Positions 8,597 through 16,996 are shown, counted from the first letter of the stretch. The stretch is DNA of 48,288 nt from RGIG1959 sp045651865 (GCA_045651865.1 JAZRTC010000019.1:1-48288), one strand, 5' to 3'. Made by a program: numbers and translations. The notes: generated by a model not told the origin, from the sequence alone.

Positions 8597-9227
8597 GTGC
8601 TTCTATATAATTTGTTATGTAAAGGTCGGCGGTGGCTTTTAAAAACGCTGCCCGTTTTTCAAAGCGGTCAAAAATCGCACACACGGGGTATCCCGCCGCC
8701 TTTGCCGTGCGCACCGCATAGGACGCATCTTCAAAGATCCAGGTCGCTTCTTTGGGAGTGCCCATAAACGCGGTCGCCGTATCATAAATGAAGGAGGTCG
8801 TTTTATCGGTGCGAAGCTCGGTGCAGGTGAATAGGCGATCAAAATACGGCATCAGACCAAGCCGTTCGAGGGTCGGCTGCGCCAGACAGCGGTCGGTTGC
8901 GGTCGCCACACACATCTTCACACCGCGGCTTTTCAGCATCTCCAGAAAGTCGTGTACACCCTCCAATGCGGTCGCCTGCGTTTGATAATACGCCTCCACT
9001 TCCTTGTTGATGCCGTCGATGATTGTCTGCACATCGTCTGCAATGTCGTATTCCCGCTGAAAATGCAAGGCCGCCCCGATCATCCCCTGATACAGCAGGC
9101 AGTCTGCCTCACCGCAACGCGGCTCCATCCCGCGACGGCGCAGATACCGCTCACCCGCGGTTGCCCAGCCCTCCATCGAGTCAAGCAGTGTCCCGTCCAT
9201 ATCAAAAATTGCCCCTTGCATTGCCAT
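8571..9227 (-). CDS. HAD-superfamily hydrolase (beta-phosphoglucomutase/phosphatase-like)
   Basis: 218-residue cytoplasmic protein. HAD motif I is 'FDMDGT' (Asp9 nucleophile, Asp11 acid/base), motif II lies in 'VATATDR', and motifs III/IV are the Lys of 'TDKTT' and the acidic pair in 'FEDASYA'. A helical cap domain sits between motifs I and II, as in subfamily IA (phosphatases and beta-phosphoglucomutase relatives). The real start is ATG 9227 with AAGGAGAGAG upstream; the frame is open further upstream but that part overlaps the promoter. No terminator was seen between its stop and the SGNH gene, so read-through into that gene is possible. The substrate, probably a sugar phosphate or nucleotide, cannot be determined. 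Confidence 0.88.
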   Translation of the reverse strand: MAMQGAIFDMDGTLLDSMEGWATAGERYLRRRGMEPRCGEADCLLYQGMIGAALHFQREYDIADDVQTIIDGINKEVEAYYQTQATALEGVHDFLEMLKSRGVKMCVATATDRCLAQPTLERLGLMPYFDRLFTCTELRTDKTTSFIYDTATAFMGTPKEATWIFEDASYAVRTAKAAGYPVCAIFDRFEKRAAFLKATADLYITNYIEALEKDSLSW

Positions 9228-9254
9228 AAATTCTCTCTCCTTTCCGTCAGAATT

Positions 9255-9283
9255 ATCATACACTAAATACAGAAAACGGTCAA
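9255..9283 (-). promoter_or_regulatory. Sigma-A promoter of the HAD hydrolase gene
   Basis: On the minus strand: TTGACC (9278-9283), 17 bases, TATGAT (9255-9260), placing the transcript start about 20 bases before the ATG. It is divergent from the promoter at 9364-9392. Confidence 0.75.
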
Positions 9284-9363
9284 TCCCTCGCACGATTTGT
9301 CGTCTGCTACAAAATTCACCAAGTATTGGTGTCGAAAAAGTGAAAATATTGTGAATTCCCCCA

Positions 9364-9392
9364 TTGCATTTCTTTTTTAATAGGTATATAAT
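9364..9392 (+). promoter_or_regulatory. Sigma-A promoter of the transporter/kinase-like operon
   Basis: TTGCAT (9364-9369), 17 bases, perfect TATAAT (9387-9392). The 5' leader is about 50 bases and carries a second purine-rich GGAGAGAG at about 9410 besides the true ribosome binding site AAAGGAGG at about 9434. Confidence 0.85.
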
Positions 9393-9449
9393 CAACGACG
9401 GCACATTTTAGGAGAGAGTCTGCATTGAGTAAAAGGAGGTCATGGCGGT

Positions 9450-10802
9450 ATGGCTGCACAAATTGTTGCTATCTGCATCTTTGTGATCATGTTTGGTCTT
9501 GTGATCACGGAAAAAATTGAAAAACACATTACGACTTTGGTTTGCGGTGCTGCCGTAATGCTTTTTGTCTTCGGCTTTTGTCAAGGATGGGATTTTTCCG
9601 CCATGTGGCATGTGCTGAGTCTGGAGTCGATCGCGGAGCTTGGCTTCTGGTGGGGGCAATCTTCCCACTCAGGCGGCATTGACTGGGCCACCATCATCTT
9701 CCTTGCAGGTATGATGGTGATGGTGGAAGGTATGGCGCGTGTCGGCTTCTTCCGCTGGCTGTGTATGACACTTGCCAAGCTCGTCAAATATAAGACCATG
9801 CCCATCTTTCTGGTGTTTATGGTGATGTCTGCGTGCCTTGCCATGTTCATCGACAGCATCACCGTGATTTTGTTCCTCGCGGCAGTTACGATTGAACTGG
9901 CGCATCTGCTGAAATTCAATCCCGTTCCGATGATCCTTGCAGAAATCTTCTGCGCAAACCTCGGCGGCTCTGCCACGATGTGCGGCGACCCTCCGAACAT
10001 CATCATCGGTACGGCGCTTCACCTGTCTTTCTTTGATTTTCTGGTCAACACCGGTCTGATCGCGGCGATTGCGCTGGTGTTCATTATCGTCTATTTCTAC
10101 TTCTGCTTCCGCAAGATCTACCAAGATACAGGAAGCGACATTGATCCCGCCACCATGCCCGATCCCACATCGGTCATCACCGACAAGCGCGGCTTCTTTG
10201 TGAGCATCGCCATCTTCCTTGTCACCGTTGTGTTGCTTGTCACACACTCGATGACGCATCTGAGCGTGGCTTTCATCGGTACCTTCACCGCCATTGTGAC
10301 CCTGCTTGCCAATCTTAAGCACGCCAAACACCTGCTCAAGCTTGTGGACTACAAGACCCTGCTGTTCTTTGTCGGTCTGTTTGTTGTGGTCGCAGGACTG
10401 GAAGAAACGGGTGTGCTTGTGATCATCGCCGATGTGATCGAATCCATCTGCGGCAACAACTTTGTGCTGATGGTGGCCATCATCATCTGGGTTTCGGCAA
10501 TTGCCTCGGCGTTCGTCGACAACATCCCGTTTGCCGCCACAATGGTACCGATCATCCAGGCGCTGGCAGGAAGTACGGGCATTGACATCAATACTCTCGC
10601 ATATTCATTGGCAATGGGCACCGACATCGGCGGCAGTGCCACCCCCATCGGCGCTTCGGCAAATGTCGTGGGTGTCTCGGTTGCTTCCAAAGAAGGCTAC
10701 CCCATCGGTTGGGGACAGTATTGCAAATATATGGCACCTGCAACCGTCATCGTGCTGATCATCTCCACGCTGTCGATCTGGTTGCGCTACGGCTTGATTT
10801 AA
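9450..10802 (+). CDS. SLC13/ArsB/NhaD-type ion transporter (membrane permease)
   Basis: 450 residues and about 11-12 hydrophobic segments. Two inverted half-repeats contain the family signatures: 'MFIDSITVILFLAAVTIEL' near 130-148 with 'NLGGSATMCGDPPNI' near 169-183, and 'ASAFVDNIPFAATMVP' near 352-367 with 'GTDIGGSATPIGASANVV' near 392-409. This is the ion transporter (IT) superfamily, whose members move arsenite, dicarboxylates, citrate or Na+/H+. The ArsB/P-protein branch looks closest to me, but no ars genes are nearby and the substrate is unknown. The start at 9450 is supported by AAAGGAGG. The stop is about 20 bases before the cytidylate-kinase-like gene, so they share a transcript. Confidence 0.85.
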   Translation: MAAQIVAICIFVIMFGLVITEKIEKHITTLVCGAAVMLFVFGFCQGWDFSAMWHVLSLESIAELGFWWGQSSHSGGIDWATIIFLAGMMVMVEGMARVGFFRWLCMTLAKLVKYKTMPIFLVFMVMSACLAMFIDSITVILFLAAVTIELAHLLKFNPVPMILAEIFCANLGGSATMCGDPPNIIIGTALHLSFFDFLVNTGLIAAIALVFIIVYFYFCFRKIYQDTGSDIDPATMPDPTSVITDKRGFFVSIAIFLVTVVLLVTHSMTHLSVAFIGTFTAIVTLLANLKHAKHLLKLVDYKTLLFFVGLFVVVAGLEETGVLVIIADVIESICGNNFVLMVAIIIWVSAIASAFVDNIPFAATMVPIIQALAGSTGIDINTLAYSLAMGTDIGGSATPIGASANVVGVSVASKEGYPIGWGQYCKYMAPATVIVLIISTLSIWLRYGLI

Positions 10803-10821
10803 TTGAAGGAGGGCTTTTAAA

Positions 10822-11421
10822 ATGGATCAACAACTGGTTATCTCTGTCGGTCGTGAGTTTGGCAGCGGCGGTCACCTGATCGCCGAAATGCTTGCCAAGC
10901 GCTTTGACCTGCCCCTGTATGACTACAACCTGCTCGCTGAAATCACCGCAGGCAAAGACATTGATGTGGCAATGTTGAAAAAGTATGACGAGGCGCCGCG
11001 CGTGCGCCTGTTCCACCGCACGGTAAAGGGACACTCCAGCTCTCCTGCTGTCAACATCGCGCAGATGCAGTTTGATTTCATCCGCAAAAAGGCAGAGGAC
11101 GGCGAATCATTTGTCATCGTCGGTCGCTGCGCCGAGGAAATCCTCCGCGGACATCCCGCGCTGGTATCGGTCTTTGTGCTGGGCGATCACGACGCGAAGC
11201 TCGATCGCATCCGCCGTCTGTACAACCTCACCACCGAGGATGCCGAGGCGCTGATGCAGACCACCAACCGCAAACGAAAGAATTATCACAATCACCACTG
11301 CAAAACCAAGTGGGGCGACTCGCGCAACTATGAGCTGTCCATCAACAGCAGCCGCATCGGTTACGACGAGACCACCGATATCATCGAGGATTACATTCGC
11401 CACCGCTTCCACGATTTATAA
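10822..11421 (+). CDS. Cytidylate kinase-like family protein
   Basis: 199 residues. The amino terminus has 'ISVGREFGSGGH' (7-18), a P-loop variant typical of the cytidylate-kinase-like family (AAA/NMP kinase fold) that lacks the classical GKS/T. Later, 'IVGRCAEEIL' and an Arg-rich 'DRIRRLYNLTTEDAEAL' region fit the lid and adenosine sites. The carboxy-terminal 'NRKRKNYHNHHCKTKWGDS' is also usual in this family. The true phosphate acceptor is unknown; it is not the housekeeping Cmk, which has a different P-loop and a CMP-binding insert. It is cotranscribed with the transporter and ends at a terminator. ATG 10822 follows GAAGGAGGGC. Confidence 0.82.
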   Translation: MDQQLVISVGREFGSGGHLIAEMLAKRFDLPLYDYNLLAEITAGKDIDVAMLKKYDEAPRVRLFHRTVKGHSSSPAVNIAQMQFDFIRKKAEDGESFVIVGRCAEEILRGHPALVSVFVLGDHDAKLDRIRRLYNLTTEDAEALMQTTNRKRKNYHNHHCKTKWGDSRNYELSINSSRIGYDETTDIIEDYIRHRFHDL

Positions 11422-11428
11422 AATGCAA

Positions 11429-11457
11429 AACATCCTCGGACATTTTCCGGGGATGTT
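11429..11457 (+). terminator. Rho-independent terminator after the kinase-like gene
   Basis: 11-bp stem AACATCCTCGG / CCGGGGATGTT (one G-T wobble), 7-base loop, tail CTTTTA. The ribosome binding site TAGGAGG of the next gene starts within a few bases, so the next gene may depend on read-through. Confidence 0.8.
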
Positions 11458-11472
11458 CTTTTAGGAGGATTT

Positions 11473-12165
11473 ATGAAACCGCTTCGCCTGTCATCGGAAC
11501 TTGTGTACCTGCTCTCGCTGGCATTGCTGGCACTTGCCGTGTCGCTGACCGCCGCCGCCGATTTCGGCGTGTCGATGATCGTGGCACCGGCGTATATCGT
11601 CAGCCTGAAATGGCCCGTGCTTACCTTCGGACAAGCCGAATACATCGTGCAGGGCATCCTGTTTATCGTCTTTTGTGCGGCAATGCGCCGCGTGCGCCCG
11701 CTGTATCTTGTATCGTTTGCCACGGGCTTGCTGTACGGCGTGATGCTGGACGCCTGGCGGTTGATTCCCGCGCTGTCCCCTGCGGCGGTCGGTACGGCAC
11801 CGATGCCCGTGCGCATTGCCCTGCTGCTGATCGGTATGGTACTGACCTCCTTTTCGATCGCGCTCATCTTCCGCGTATACATCTACCCGCAGGTGTATGA
11901 CTTTTTTGTCAAGGGTGTCGCTGTGCGGTATAGTCTGAACCGCACCCGATTCAAACAGATTTTCGACGCCTCGTGCCTGCTGGTGTCGGTTGCCATGTCG
12001 CTGTTGCTGTTCAAAGGCTTTCACGGCATCGGATTGGGAACTTTGCTGATGACAGTCTGCAACGGATTTATCATTGGTTTTTTTGACCGCCTGCTCGAAA
12101 AAACAACCGATATCCGCCCGATCTTTTCAAAACTTGCCCGCCGCTTTGACAACGCCATTGCATAA
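11473..12165 (+). CDS. YczE/YitT-like integral membrane protein (DUF6198 type)
   Basis: 230 residues with five hydrophobic segments at about 8-30, 38-66, 72-95, 107-135 and 160-205. 'DFGVSMIVAPAYIVS' near the amino terminus and 'FGQAEYIVQGILF' match the YczE/YyaS/YitT group of bacterial membrane proteins, which has no established biochemical function. The carboxy terminus carries a basic and acidic cytoplasmic tail of about 20 residues. ATG 11473 is preceded by TAGGAGG. No promoter was found between the upstream terminator and this gene. A very strong bidirectional terminator follows at once. Confidence 0.78.
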   Translation: MKPLRLSSELVYLLSLALLALAVSLTAAADFGVSMIVAPAYIVSLKWPVLTFGQAEYIVQGILFIVFCAAMRRVRPLYLVSFATGLLYGVMLDAWRLIPALSPAAVGTAPMPVRIALLLIGMVLTSFSIALIFRVYIYPQVYDFFVKGVAVRYSLNRTRFKQIFDASCLLVSVAMSLLLFKGFHGIGLGTLLMTVCNGFIIGFFDRLLEKTTDIRPIFSKLARRFDNAIA

Positions 12166-12170
12166 AAAAA

Positions 12171-12192
12171 GCCCGACGCTGTTGCGTCGGGC
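12171..12192. terminator. Bidirectional Rho-independent terminator
   Basis: Stem GCCCGACGC / GCGTCGGGC with loop TGTT, flanked by seven A on the left and seven T on the right, so it ends transcription from both the YczE-like gene (plus) and the 39-residue peptide gene (minus). Confidence 0.95.
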
Positions 12193-12201
12193 TTTTTTTG
12201 C

Positions 12202-12321
12202 TCAGTCTTCGCAGACAAAATCCTCGCGGATCGTCGCCGGTGTGGGCAGGAACTGCAGCACCGCCACGGCAATCGCCGCCACCGCTACAATGATACCGAT
12301 GATTGTCAATGCTTGCTTCAT
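12202..12321 (-). CDS. Small single-pass membrane protein, 39 residues
   Basis: A short gene with a clear ribosome binding site (AAAGGAGCG about 8 bases before ATG 12321) and a strong terminator 10 bases after its stop. The protein starts 'MKQALTIIGIIVAVAAIAV', so one membrane helix fills residues 4-25. A short acidic tail of 14 residues follows, ending 'REDFVCED' with one cysteine near the end. No family was recognised. It could be a small subunit or regulator of a membrane complex, but nothing in the sequence shows this. The frame extends upstream without a start having a ribosome binding site, so the 39-residue form is preferred. Confidence 0.7.
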   Translation of the reverse strand: MKQALTIIGIIVAVAAIAVAVLQFLPTPATIREDFVCED

Positions 12322-12469
12322 ATTGATCGCTCCTTTACGGAATGGTTTTCTACTGTTATTGTATCGTATAATACAGCAAATTTCCACCGGTTTTTTCGTA
12401 TTTCTTTTTACAATTTTGTAAATTTTTGTATCGCCGTCTGTTTTGCAGTATTTTCCGACAAAGAAACAC

Positions 12470-12498
12470 TTGAAACTGCCGCCTATATATTGTATAAT
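12470..12498 (+). promoter_or_regulatory. Sigma-A promoter of the cysteine desulfurase/sortase/thiI operon
   Basis: TTGAAA (12470-12475), 17 bases, perfect TATAAT (12493-12498), about 40 bases before the ATG. No promoter or terminator was found between this point and the terminator at 16997, so three genes appear to share it. Confidence 0.85.
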
Positions 12499-12538
12499 AA
12501 AGTGATTTTTTATGCGGTTTTGAGAGGAGGTCACCCGT

Positions 12539-13684
12539 ATGAGTCATTATCTGGACAACAGCGCCACGACGGTCGTCTGTCAGGCTGCCGCGAAAAAAGC
12601 ATATGAGGTGATGACCGAAACATTCGGCAATCCCTCCTCGCTCCATACACTCGGCATCCGCGCCGAGCAGGAACTCACCGCCGCCCGTCGCGCGGTCGCC
12701 TCGCTTCTGGGACTGAACACGAACGGTGCAGACCTGTCATGCATCACCTTTACCTCAGGCGGCACAGAAGCCAATAATCTCGCTATTTTCGGCGCCGCCA
12801 CGGCAAACAAGCGTCTTGGGCGCCACATTGTCACCACCGCCATTGAACATCCGTCCGTACTGGAAGCGATGAAACAGCTCGAGCGCGAAGGGTTTGAGCT
12901 GACGGTTGTCTCACCCGATAAAAACGGCGATTACGATGCACACGCGCTTGCCGACGCTTGCCGCGAAGACACCGTGCTTGTGTGTATGATGCTGGTCAAC
13001 AACGAACTCGGCACGATCCTTCCTGTAAAGGACGCTGTGCCGCTCATCCGTCGCCGCTCACCCAAAGCCGTTATCCACTGTGACGCCGTGCAGGCGGCCG
13101 GTAAAATCCCGCTGAAGGTGCTGACCCTCGGCGTTGACACGCTGAGCATCAGCGGTCACAAGCTCCACGCTCCCAAAGGCGTCGGCGCACTCTATGTCAA
13201 ACGCGGTATCCGTCTTGTCCCCCGTACCTACGGTGGCGGACAAGAGCGCACCCTGCGACCGGGAACGGAAGCCGTCCCTGCCATCGCCGCCTTTGGTGAA
13301 GCCATCAAAGCGCTCCCGTCTCCTGCCGTGCAAATGCCGCGCTTTGCCGCACTTTGCAACCGGTTGGAGGAAGGACTTTCCCAAATGAGCGGCATCGTGC
13401 TACATACACCTTTAAACGCTGTTCCCTATATCCGCAACCTCTCTGTCTGTGGGTACAAAAGCGAAACTCTGGTGCATTTTCTCGCCGAACGCGGTGTGTA
13501 TGTATCAGCAGGCTCTGCTTGCGCCAAAGGTCACGACAGCCATGTGCTGGGAGCACTTGACCTGCCGCCCGAACAGATTCATTCCGCCCTGCGCATCAGC
13601 CTGTGTGCGGATAACACTCCCGATGATATTGACGCATTTCTTCACGCGCTCAAGGAAGCGGTAGCTTCCTTGGCACATAGCTGA
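12539..13684 (+). CDS. Cysteine desulfurase (NifS/NifZ-like), probable sulfur donor for ThiI
   Basis: 381-residue class V aminotransferase-fold PLP enzyme that removes sulfur from L-cysteine as an enzyme-bound persulfide, giving alanine. Visible are 'YLDNSATT' (4-11), 'SGGTEANN' (73-80), His104 in 'AIEHPS', and 'SGHKLHAPKGVG' (205-216) with Schiff-base Lys208. The active cysteine is Cys328 in 'SAGSACAKG', a long-loop form different from the SSGSACTS of IscS. In Bacillus and other Firmicutes a dedicated desulfurase (NifZ) sits beside thiI and feeds it. Here thiI is in the same apparent operon but one gene further on. Start ATG 12539 follows GAGAGGAGG. No scaffold or other iron-sulfur assembly gene is near. 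Confidence 0.9.
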   Translation: MSHYLDNSATTVVCQAAAKKAYEVMTETFGNPSSLHTLGIRAEQELTAARRAVASLLGLNTNGADLSCITFTSGGTEANNLAIFGAATANKRLGRHIVTTAIEHPSVLEAMKQLEREGFELTVVSPDKNGDYDAHALADACREDTVLVCMMLVNNELGTILPVKDAVPLIRRRSPKAVIHCDAVQAAGKIPLKVLTLGVDTLSISGHKLHAPKGVGALYVKRGIRLVPRTYGGGQERTLRPGTEAVPAIAAFGEAIKALPSPAVQMPRFAALCNRLEEGLSQMSGIVLHTPLNAVPYIRNLSVCGYKSETLVHFLAERGVYVSAGSACAKGHDSHVLGALDLPPEQIHSALRISLCADNTPDDIDAFLHALKEAVASLAHS

Positions 13685-13701
13685 AAGGAAGGAGACCCGC
13701 T

Positions 13702-15786
13702 ATGTCGAACAAAGACGATCTTTTCATTTTCACCGACATTCAGGATGACGAGCCGTCCGATACGGCAACGGACGAATCTGCGGTAGTGACGGAACAGCCG
13801 ATCATTGAAGCCATCCCCGATCCCTGTATCACTCCCGACGATGTGCCTGTGGTCGAAACTACCCCGCTCACCGACGATCCTGCAACAGCCGCCTCGGATG
13901 ACGACGATTTGGATGAATTCGCCGCTCCCGCTATGGCACAGACGGTTGTGGAACCGAGTTTCAGCGGCACGGCAGACGCGTTGACCGCGATGAAAAAAGT
14001 ACATGCGCGTCAACCCGAACCCGAGGAGCACGATGAAGTTGCGCCGACCGCCGCTCCCGCTCAGGCAAACAACAGCGAAGCGAACACATCGGACGAAATG
14101 CCCGATGACACAACAACAACAGATGCCCCCTCCGATGACAAAAAAGCGCATCCGTTTATGCGTTTCTTAGGCGGCATTGTCCCGCACATCGGAGACAGCG
14201 CCTTTGATATTGTGCGCAAATGCGTGATGCTTCTGGGTATTCTGGTGTTTGTCGGTGCGGCAACCTATCTCATCGACGATCTCATTCTCATCCCCATACA
14301 CAACGATGTGCTGGTCGAATCCCTGCAACAGATGTATAGCCCCGATACGGAGCAGACACTCAGCGAGGATGAGCAGAATTTCCAATACCCCGCCGATATG
14401 GATCCCTCGTTCAAAAAGCTGTATTACCAGAACAACGATATCCGCGGCTGGCTCAGCTACAAGACCACCGACGGCACCACCTTTAACATCGACTATCCCG
14501 TGGTGCAAAGTCCCGACAACGATTACTACCTGTTCCACGATTTCAACCGCACCTACAACAAAAACGGCACGCTGTTTTTTGACTACCGCAACGACCTGAC
14601 CTCCAAAAACTCGCGTAACCGTAACACCGTCATCTACGGTCACAACATGGCGAGCGGTCAGATGCTGGCGGGACTGAACAAACTGCTCTGGGGCGTCGGC
14701 TACGCACGCGTAGCACCGACCTTTACAATGAACACCATCTACAATAAGGCGGAATACAAGGTCTTTTCCGTGATGTTGCTCAACAACAACTCCATCGACG
14801 GTATTCCTTTTGCCTATCTGCGAACCGATTTCAACGACAACATTGATTTTGCGGGCTTCCTGTCGGAAATCACCGCCCGCTCGCTGTATGTCTACGGCGA
14901 TGTGGATGTCCGTCCCGACGACGACATTGTGATGCTCTCCACCTGCACTGACTGGGATCTTGCCCATTTCAAAGACGGCCGCACCGTGGTCGTCGCGCGC
15001 AAGGTTCGCCCGGGAGAGGCTCCCACTACGGATGTTTCCAAAATCGCGGTTAACGAGGATGTGCTGATGCCCTATGGCTGGTATGTCAACCAGAAGCTGG
15101 AGCCGCACCCCTACTACACCGATCCGCAATACTTTATCCAGCCGCTGGACACCTTGATGGAATATCTGGCGACCTCCACCGCTCCCGATGGACAAGCAAC
15201 GACTTCCTTCACTTTGTTCCAGCAGAACGGTACCTTCGGCATTGTGCCGCCTACCACGATGACCGATGCCAACGGCAACATCATTACACAAAACGGCGGC
15301 GCTGCGCTGATCACCATCAATATCGAATCCACCCCTGTGTATTACAGCCTCGGAAGCAGTTTTGACTACGATAACACCAAGGTGGTCGCTGTCTATTCCG
15401 ACGGCAAAAAAGTGCCGATCAACTCGAAAACCTGTGCGATTATCGGATTTGATTCTTCCAAGGTCGGCACCTGCGATGTGGCACTGCACTACGGCGCGAT
15501 CGTAGTCAACTTCAAGGTCAACATCGTGGACGGCGTGGTAGCACCGCTCAACCCCACCACCACGGTTGCCACCACCACCGTCACGACGACGCGTCCGGCA
15601 AACTTCATTCCGTATGATCCGAACGCGAAAAAGACCACCACGACCGTGGTTCCGACCACCACGACCACGGTTGCCGAAACCACAACCGTGACGGAGCCGA
15701 CTCAAGCCGAGACAACCACCGAAGCGGAAACCACCACCACAACCGAGACCCCTGCTGTGGTCACGGACGAAACCAATCCTTTGTAA
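13702..15786 (+). CDS. Large class B-like sortase with acidic cytoplasmic arm and Thr-rich extracellular tail
   Basis: 694 residues. Residues 1-150 are acidic and low-complexity with no signal peptide, so they should be cytoplasmic. One membrane helix lies at about 173-195. The sortase domain (about 230-435) has the transpeptidase triad His314 ('VIYGHNM'), Cys415 ('MLSTCTDW') and Arg427 ('KDGRTVV'). After it come a region of about 90 residues, an Ig-like domain (about 530-610), and a Thr-rich tail (about 615-690) that looks like a wall-spanning stalk. A sortase normally ends after its catalytic domain and has about 200-300 residues, so both extensions are unusual. No LPXTG-type protein was found in the window. 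It starts about 17 bases after the desulfurase and ends 16 bases before thiI, so it sits inside that operon. ATG 13702 follows AAGGAAGGAG. Confidence 0.85.
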   Translation: MSNKDDLFIFTDIQDDEPSDTATDESAVVTEQPIIEAIPDPCITPDDVPVVETTPLTDDPATAASDDDDLDEFAAPAMAQTVVEPSFSGTADALTAMKKVHARQPEPEEHDEVAPTAAPAQANNSEANTSDEMPDDTTTTDAPSDDKKAHPFMRFLGGIVPHIGDSAFDIVRKCVMLLGILVFVGAATYLIDDLILIPIHNDVLVESLQQMYSPDTEQTLSEDEQNFQYPADMDPSFKKLYYQNNDIRGWLSYKTTDGTTFNIDYPVVQSPDNDYYLFHDFNRTYNKNGTLFFDYRNDLTSKNSRNRNTVIYGHNMASGQMLAGLNKLLWGVGYARVAPTFTMNTIYNKAEYKVFSVMLLNNNSIDGIPFAYLRTDFNDNIDFAGFLSEITARSLYVYGDVDVRPDDDIVMLSTCTDWDLAHFKDGRTVVVARKVRPGEAPTTDVSKIAVNEDVLMPYGWYVNQKLEPHPYYTDPQYFIQPLDTLMEYLATSTAPDGQATTSFTLFQQNGTFGIVPPTTMTDANGNIITQNGGAALITINIESTPVYYSLGSSFDYDNTKVVAVYSDGKKVPINSKTCAIIGFDSSKVGTCDVALHYGAIVVNFKVNIVDGVVAPLNPTTTVATTTVTTTRPANFIPYDPNAKKTTTTVVPTTTTTVAETTTVTEPTQAETTTEAETTTTTETPAVVTDETNPL

Positions 15787-15802
15787 TCAGGAGAGATCAA
15801 TT

Positions 15803-16981
15803 ATGGCTTTCACTCCCGACGAGATCCTGCTCATCAAAAACGGTGAGCTTGCCCTGAAGGGCCTCAACCGCAGTACCTTTGAAGCGGTACTGCTCAAAAA
15901 TCTGCGCCGCCGTCTGAAAAGCGTCGGCCGCTTCTCGCTGCGCAAATCGCAATCGACGATCTATGTCGAGCCGCTCGACGAATGGGCAGATATGGACGAA
16001 GCGGGCCGCAGTGTCGCGCAGGTGTTCGGCATTGCTGCGTATTCCCGCGCCAAGGTTGTTGCGAAAGACCTTGCCGCCATTCAGGAAGCGACGCCCGTGT
16101 ATCTTGCCGATATGCTCCGTGACGCCAAAACCTTCAAGGTGGAGTCCAAGCGCGCCGACAAGACCTTCCCGTATCCCTCGCCTGAAATCAGCTGCGAGGT
16201 CGGCGGCGCGGTGCTGTCCGCCTTCCCCCATCTGCGCGTGGATGTGCACAATCCCGATGTGGTTGTGCACATTGAGGTGCGTGAGGCAGGTGCTTACATC
16301 CACACCCGTCAGCTTCCCGGTGCGGGCGGTATGCCCGTGGGTACGGCAGGCAAAGCGGCGATCCTTATCTCGGGCGGTATCGATTCGCCTGTCGCCGCCT
16401 ATATGATGGCAAAGCGCGGCATCGCACTGACTGCCATCCACTTTGCATCCCCGCCTTATACCAGTGAGCGCGCCGAAGAAAAGGTGTGCGAGCTGCTTCG
16501 TCAGGTCAGCCACTATGCGGGTCACATCAAGTTTCTTGTCGTGCCGTTTACGGAGCTTCAGGAAGCCATCCGCGACAACTGTCCCGAAGAGCTGTTTACC
16601 CTTGTGATGCGCCGTATGATGATGCGCATTGCATCGGCGGTTGCAAAAAATGAGGAATGCGGCGCACTGATCACGGGCGAAAGCCTCGGACAGGTTGCCA
16701 GCCAGACGATCCCGGCACTTGCCTGCACCGATGCGGTGGCAAGCCTGCCTGTGTTCCGTCCCGTGATCGGTATGGATAAGGAGGAGATCATCCGCATCGC
16801 GCGCAAGATCGACACCTTTGATATTTCCATCCAGCCCTATGAGGACTGCTGCACGGTGTTCACCCCGCGTCATCCGCGCACCCGCCCGACACTCGATATG
16901 CTCGACCGCGCCGAACAAGCGTGGGACTGGCAACCGATGCTCGAGCGTGCCGCCGAAAATGCGCGCCTTGTGAGACTGTAA
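15803..16981 (+). CDS. thiI: tRNA 4-thiouridine synthase ThiI
   Basis: 392 residues: amino-terminal ferredoxin-like region, THUMP RNA-binding domain (about 60-168), then a PP-loop ATP pyrophosphatase domain with 'SGGIDSPVA' (190-198) that adenylates uridine 8 of tRNA before sulfur transfer. The sequence stops after the PP-loop domain, so there is no carboxy-terminal rhodanese domain, as is usual in Firmicutes. A Cys pair in 'YEDCCTVFTPRHP' is conserved in the family. ThiI also takes part in thiazole synthesis in some bacteria, but no thi genes are near. The sulfur donor is likely the desulfurase encoded at 12539. ATG 15803 follows CAGGAGAG. Confidence 0.93.
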   Translation: MAFTPDEILLIKNGELALKGLNRSTFEAVLLKNLRRRLKSVGRFSLRKSQSTIYVEPLDEWADMDEAGRSVAQVFGIAAYSRAKVVAKDLAAIQEATPVYLADMLRDAKTFKVESKRADKTFPYPSPEISCEVGGAVLSAFPHLRVDVHNPDVVVHIEVREAGAYIHTRQLPGAGGMPVGTAGKAAILISGGIDSPVAAYMMAKRGIALTAIHFASPPYTSERAEEKVCELLRQVSHYAGHIKFLVVPFTELQEAIRDNCPEELFTLVMRRMMMRIASAVAKNEECGALITGESLGQVASQTIPALACTDAVASLPVFRPVIGMDKEEIIRIARKIDTFDISIQPYEDCCTVFTPRHPRTRPTLDMLDRAEQAWDWQPMLERAAENARLVRL

Positions 16982-16996
16982 TTTTACCGACAAGAC

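Noticed and set aside
9424..9520. Leader peptide starting at TTG 9424 ahead of the transporter gene
   Set aside because: GGAGAGAG upstream is suggestive, but the frame overlaps the transporter start by many codons and shows no attenuation hairpin or codon run.
13702..15786. The Thr-rich tail of the sortase as an LPXTG-type wall signal
   Set aside because: There is no LPXTG or NPQTN-like motif, hydrophobic helix or basic end after the Thr-rich stretch; it stops with 'TDETNPL'.
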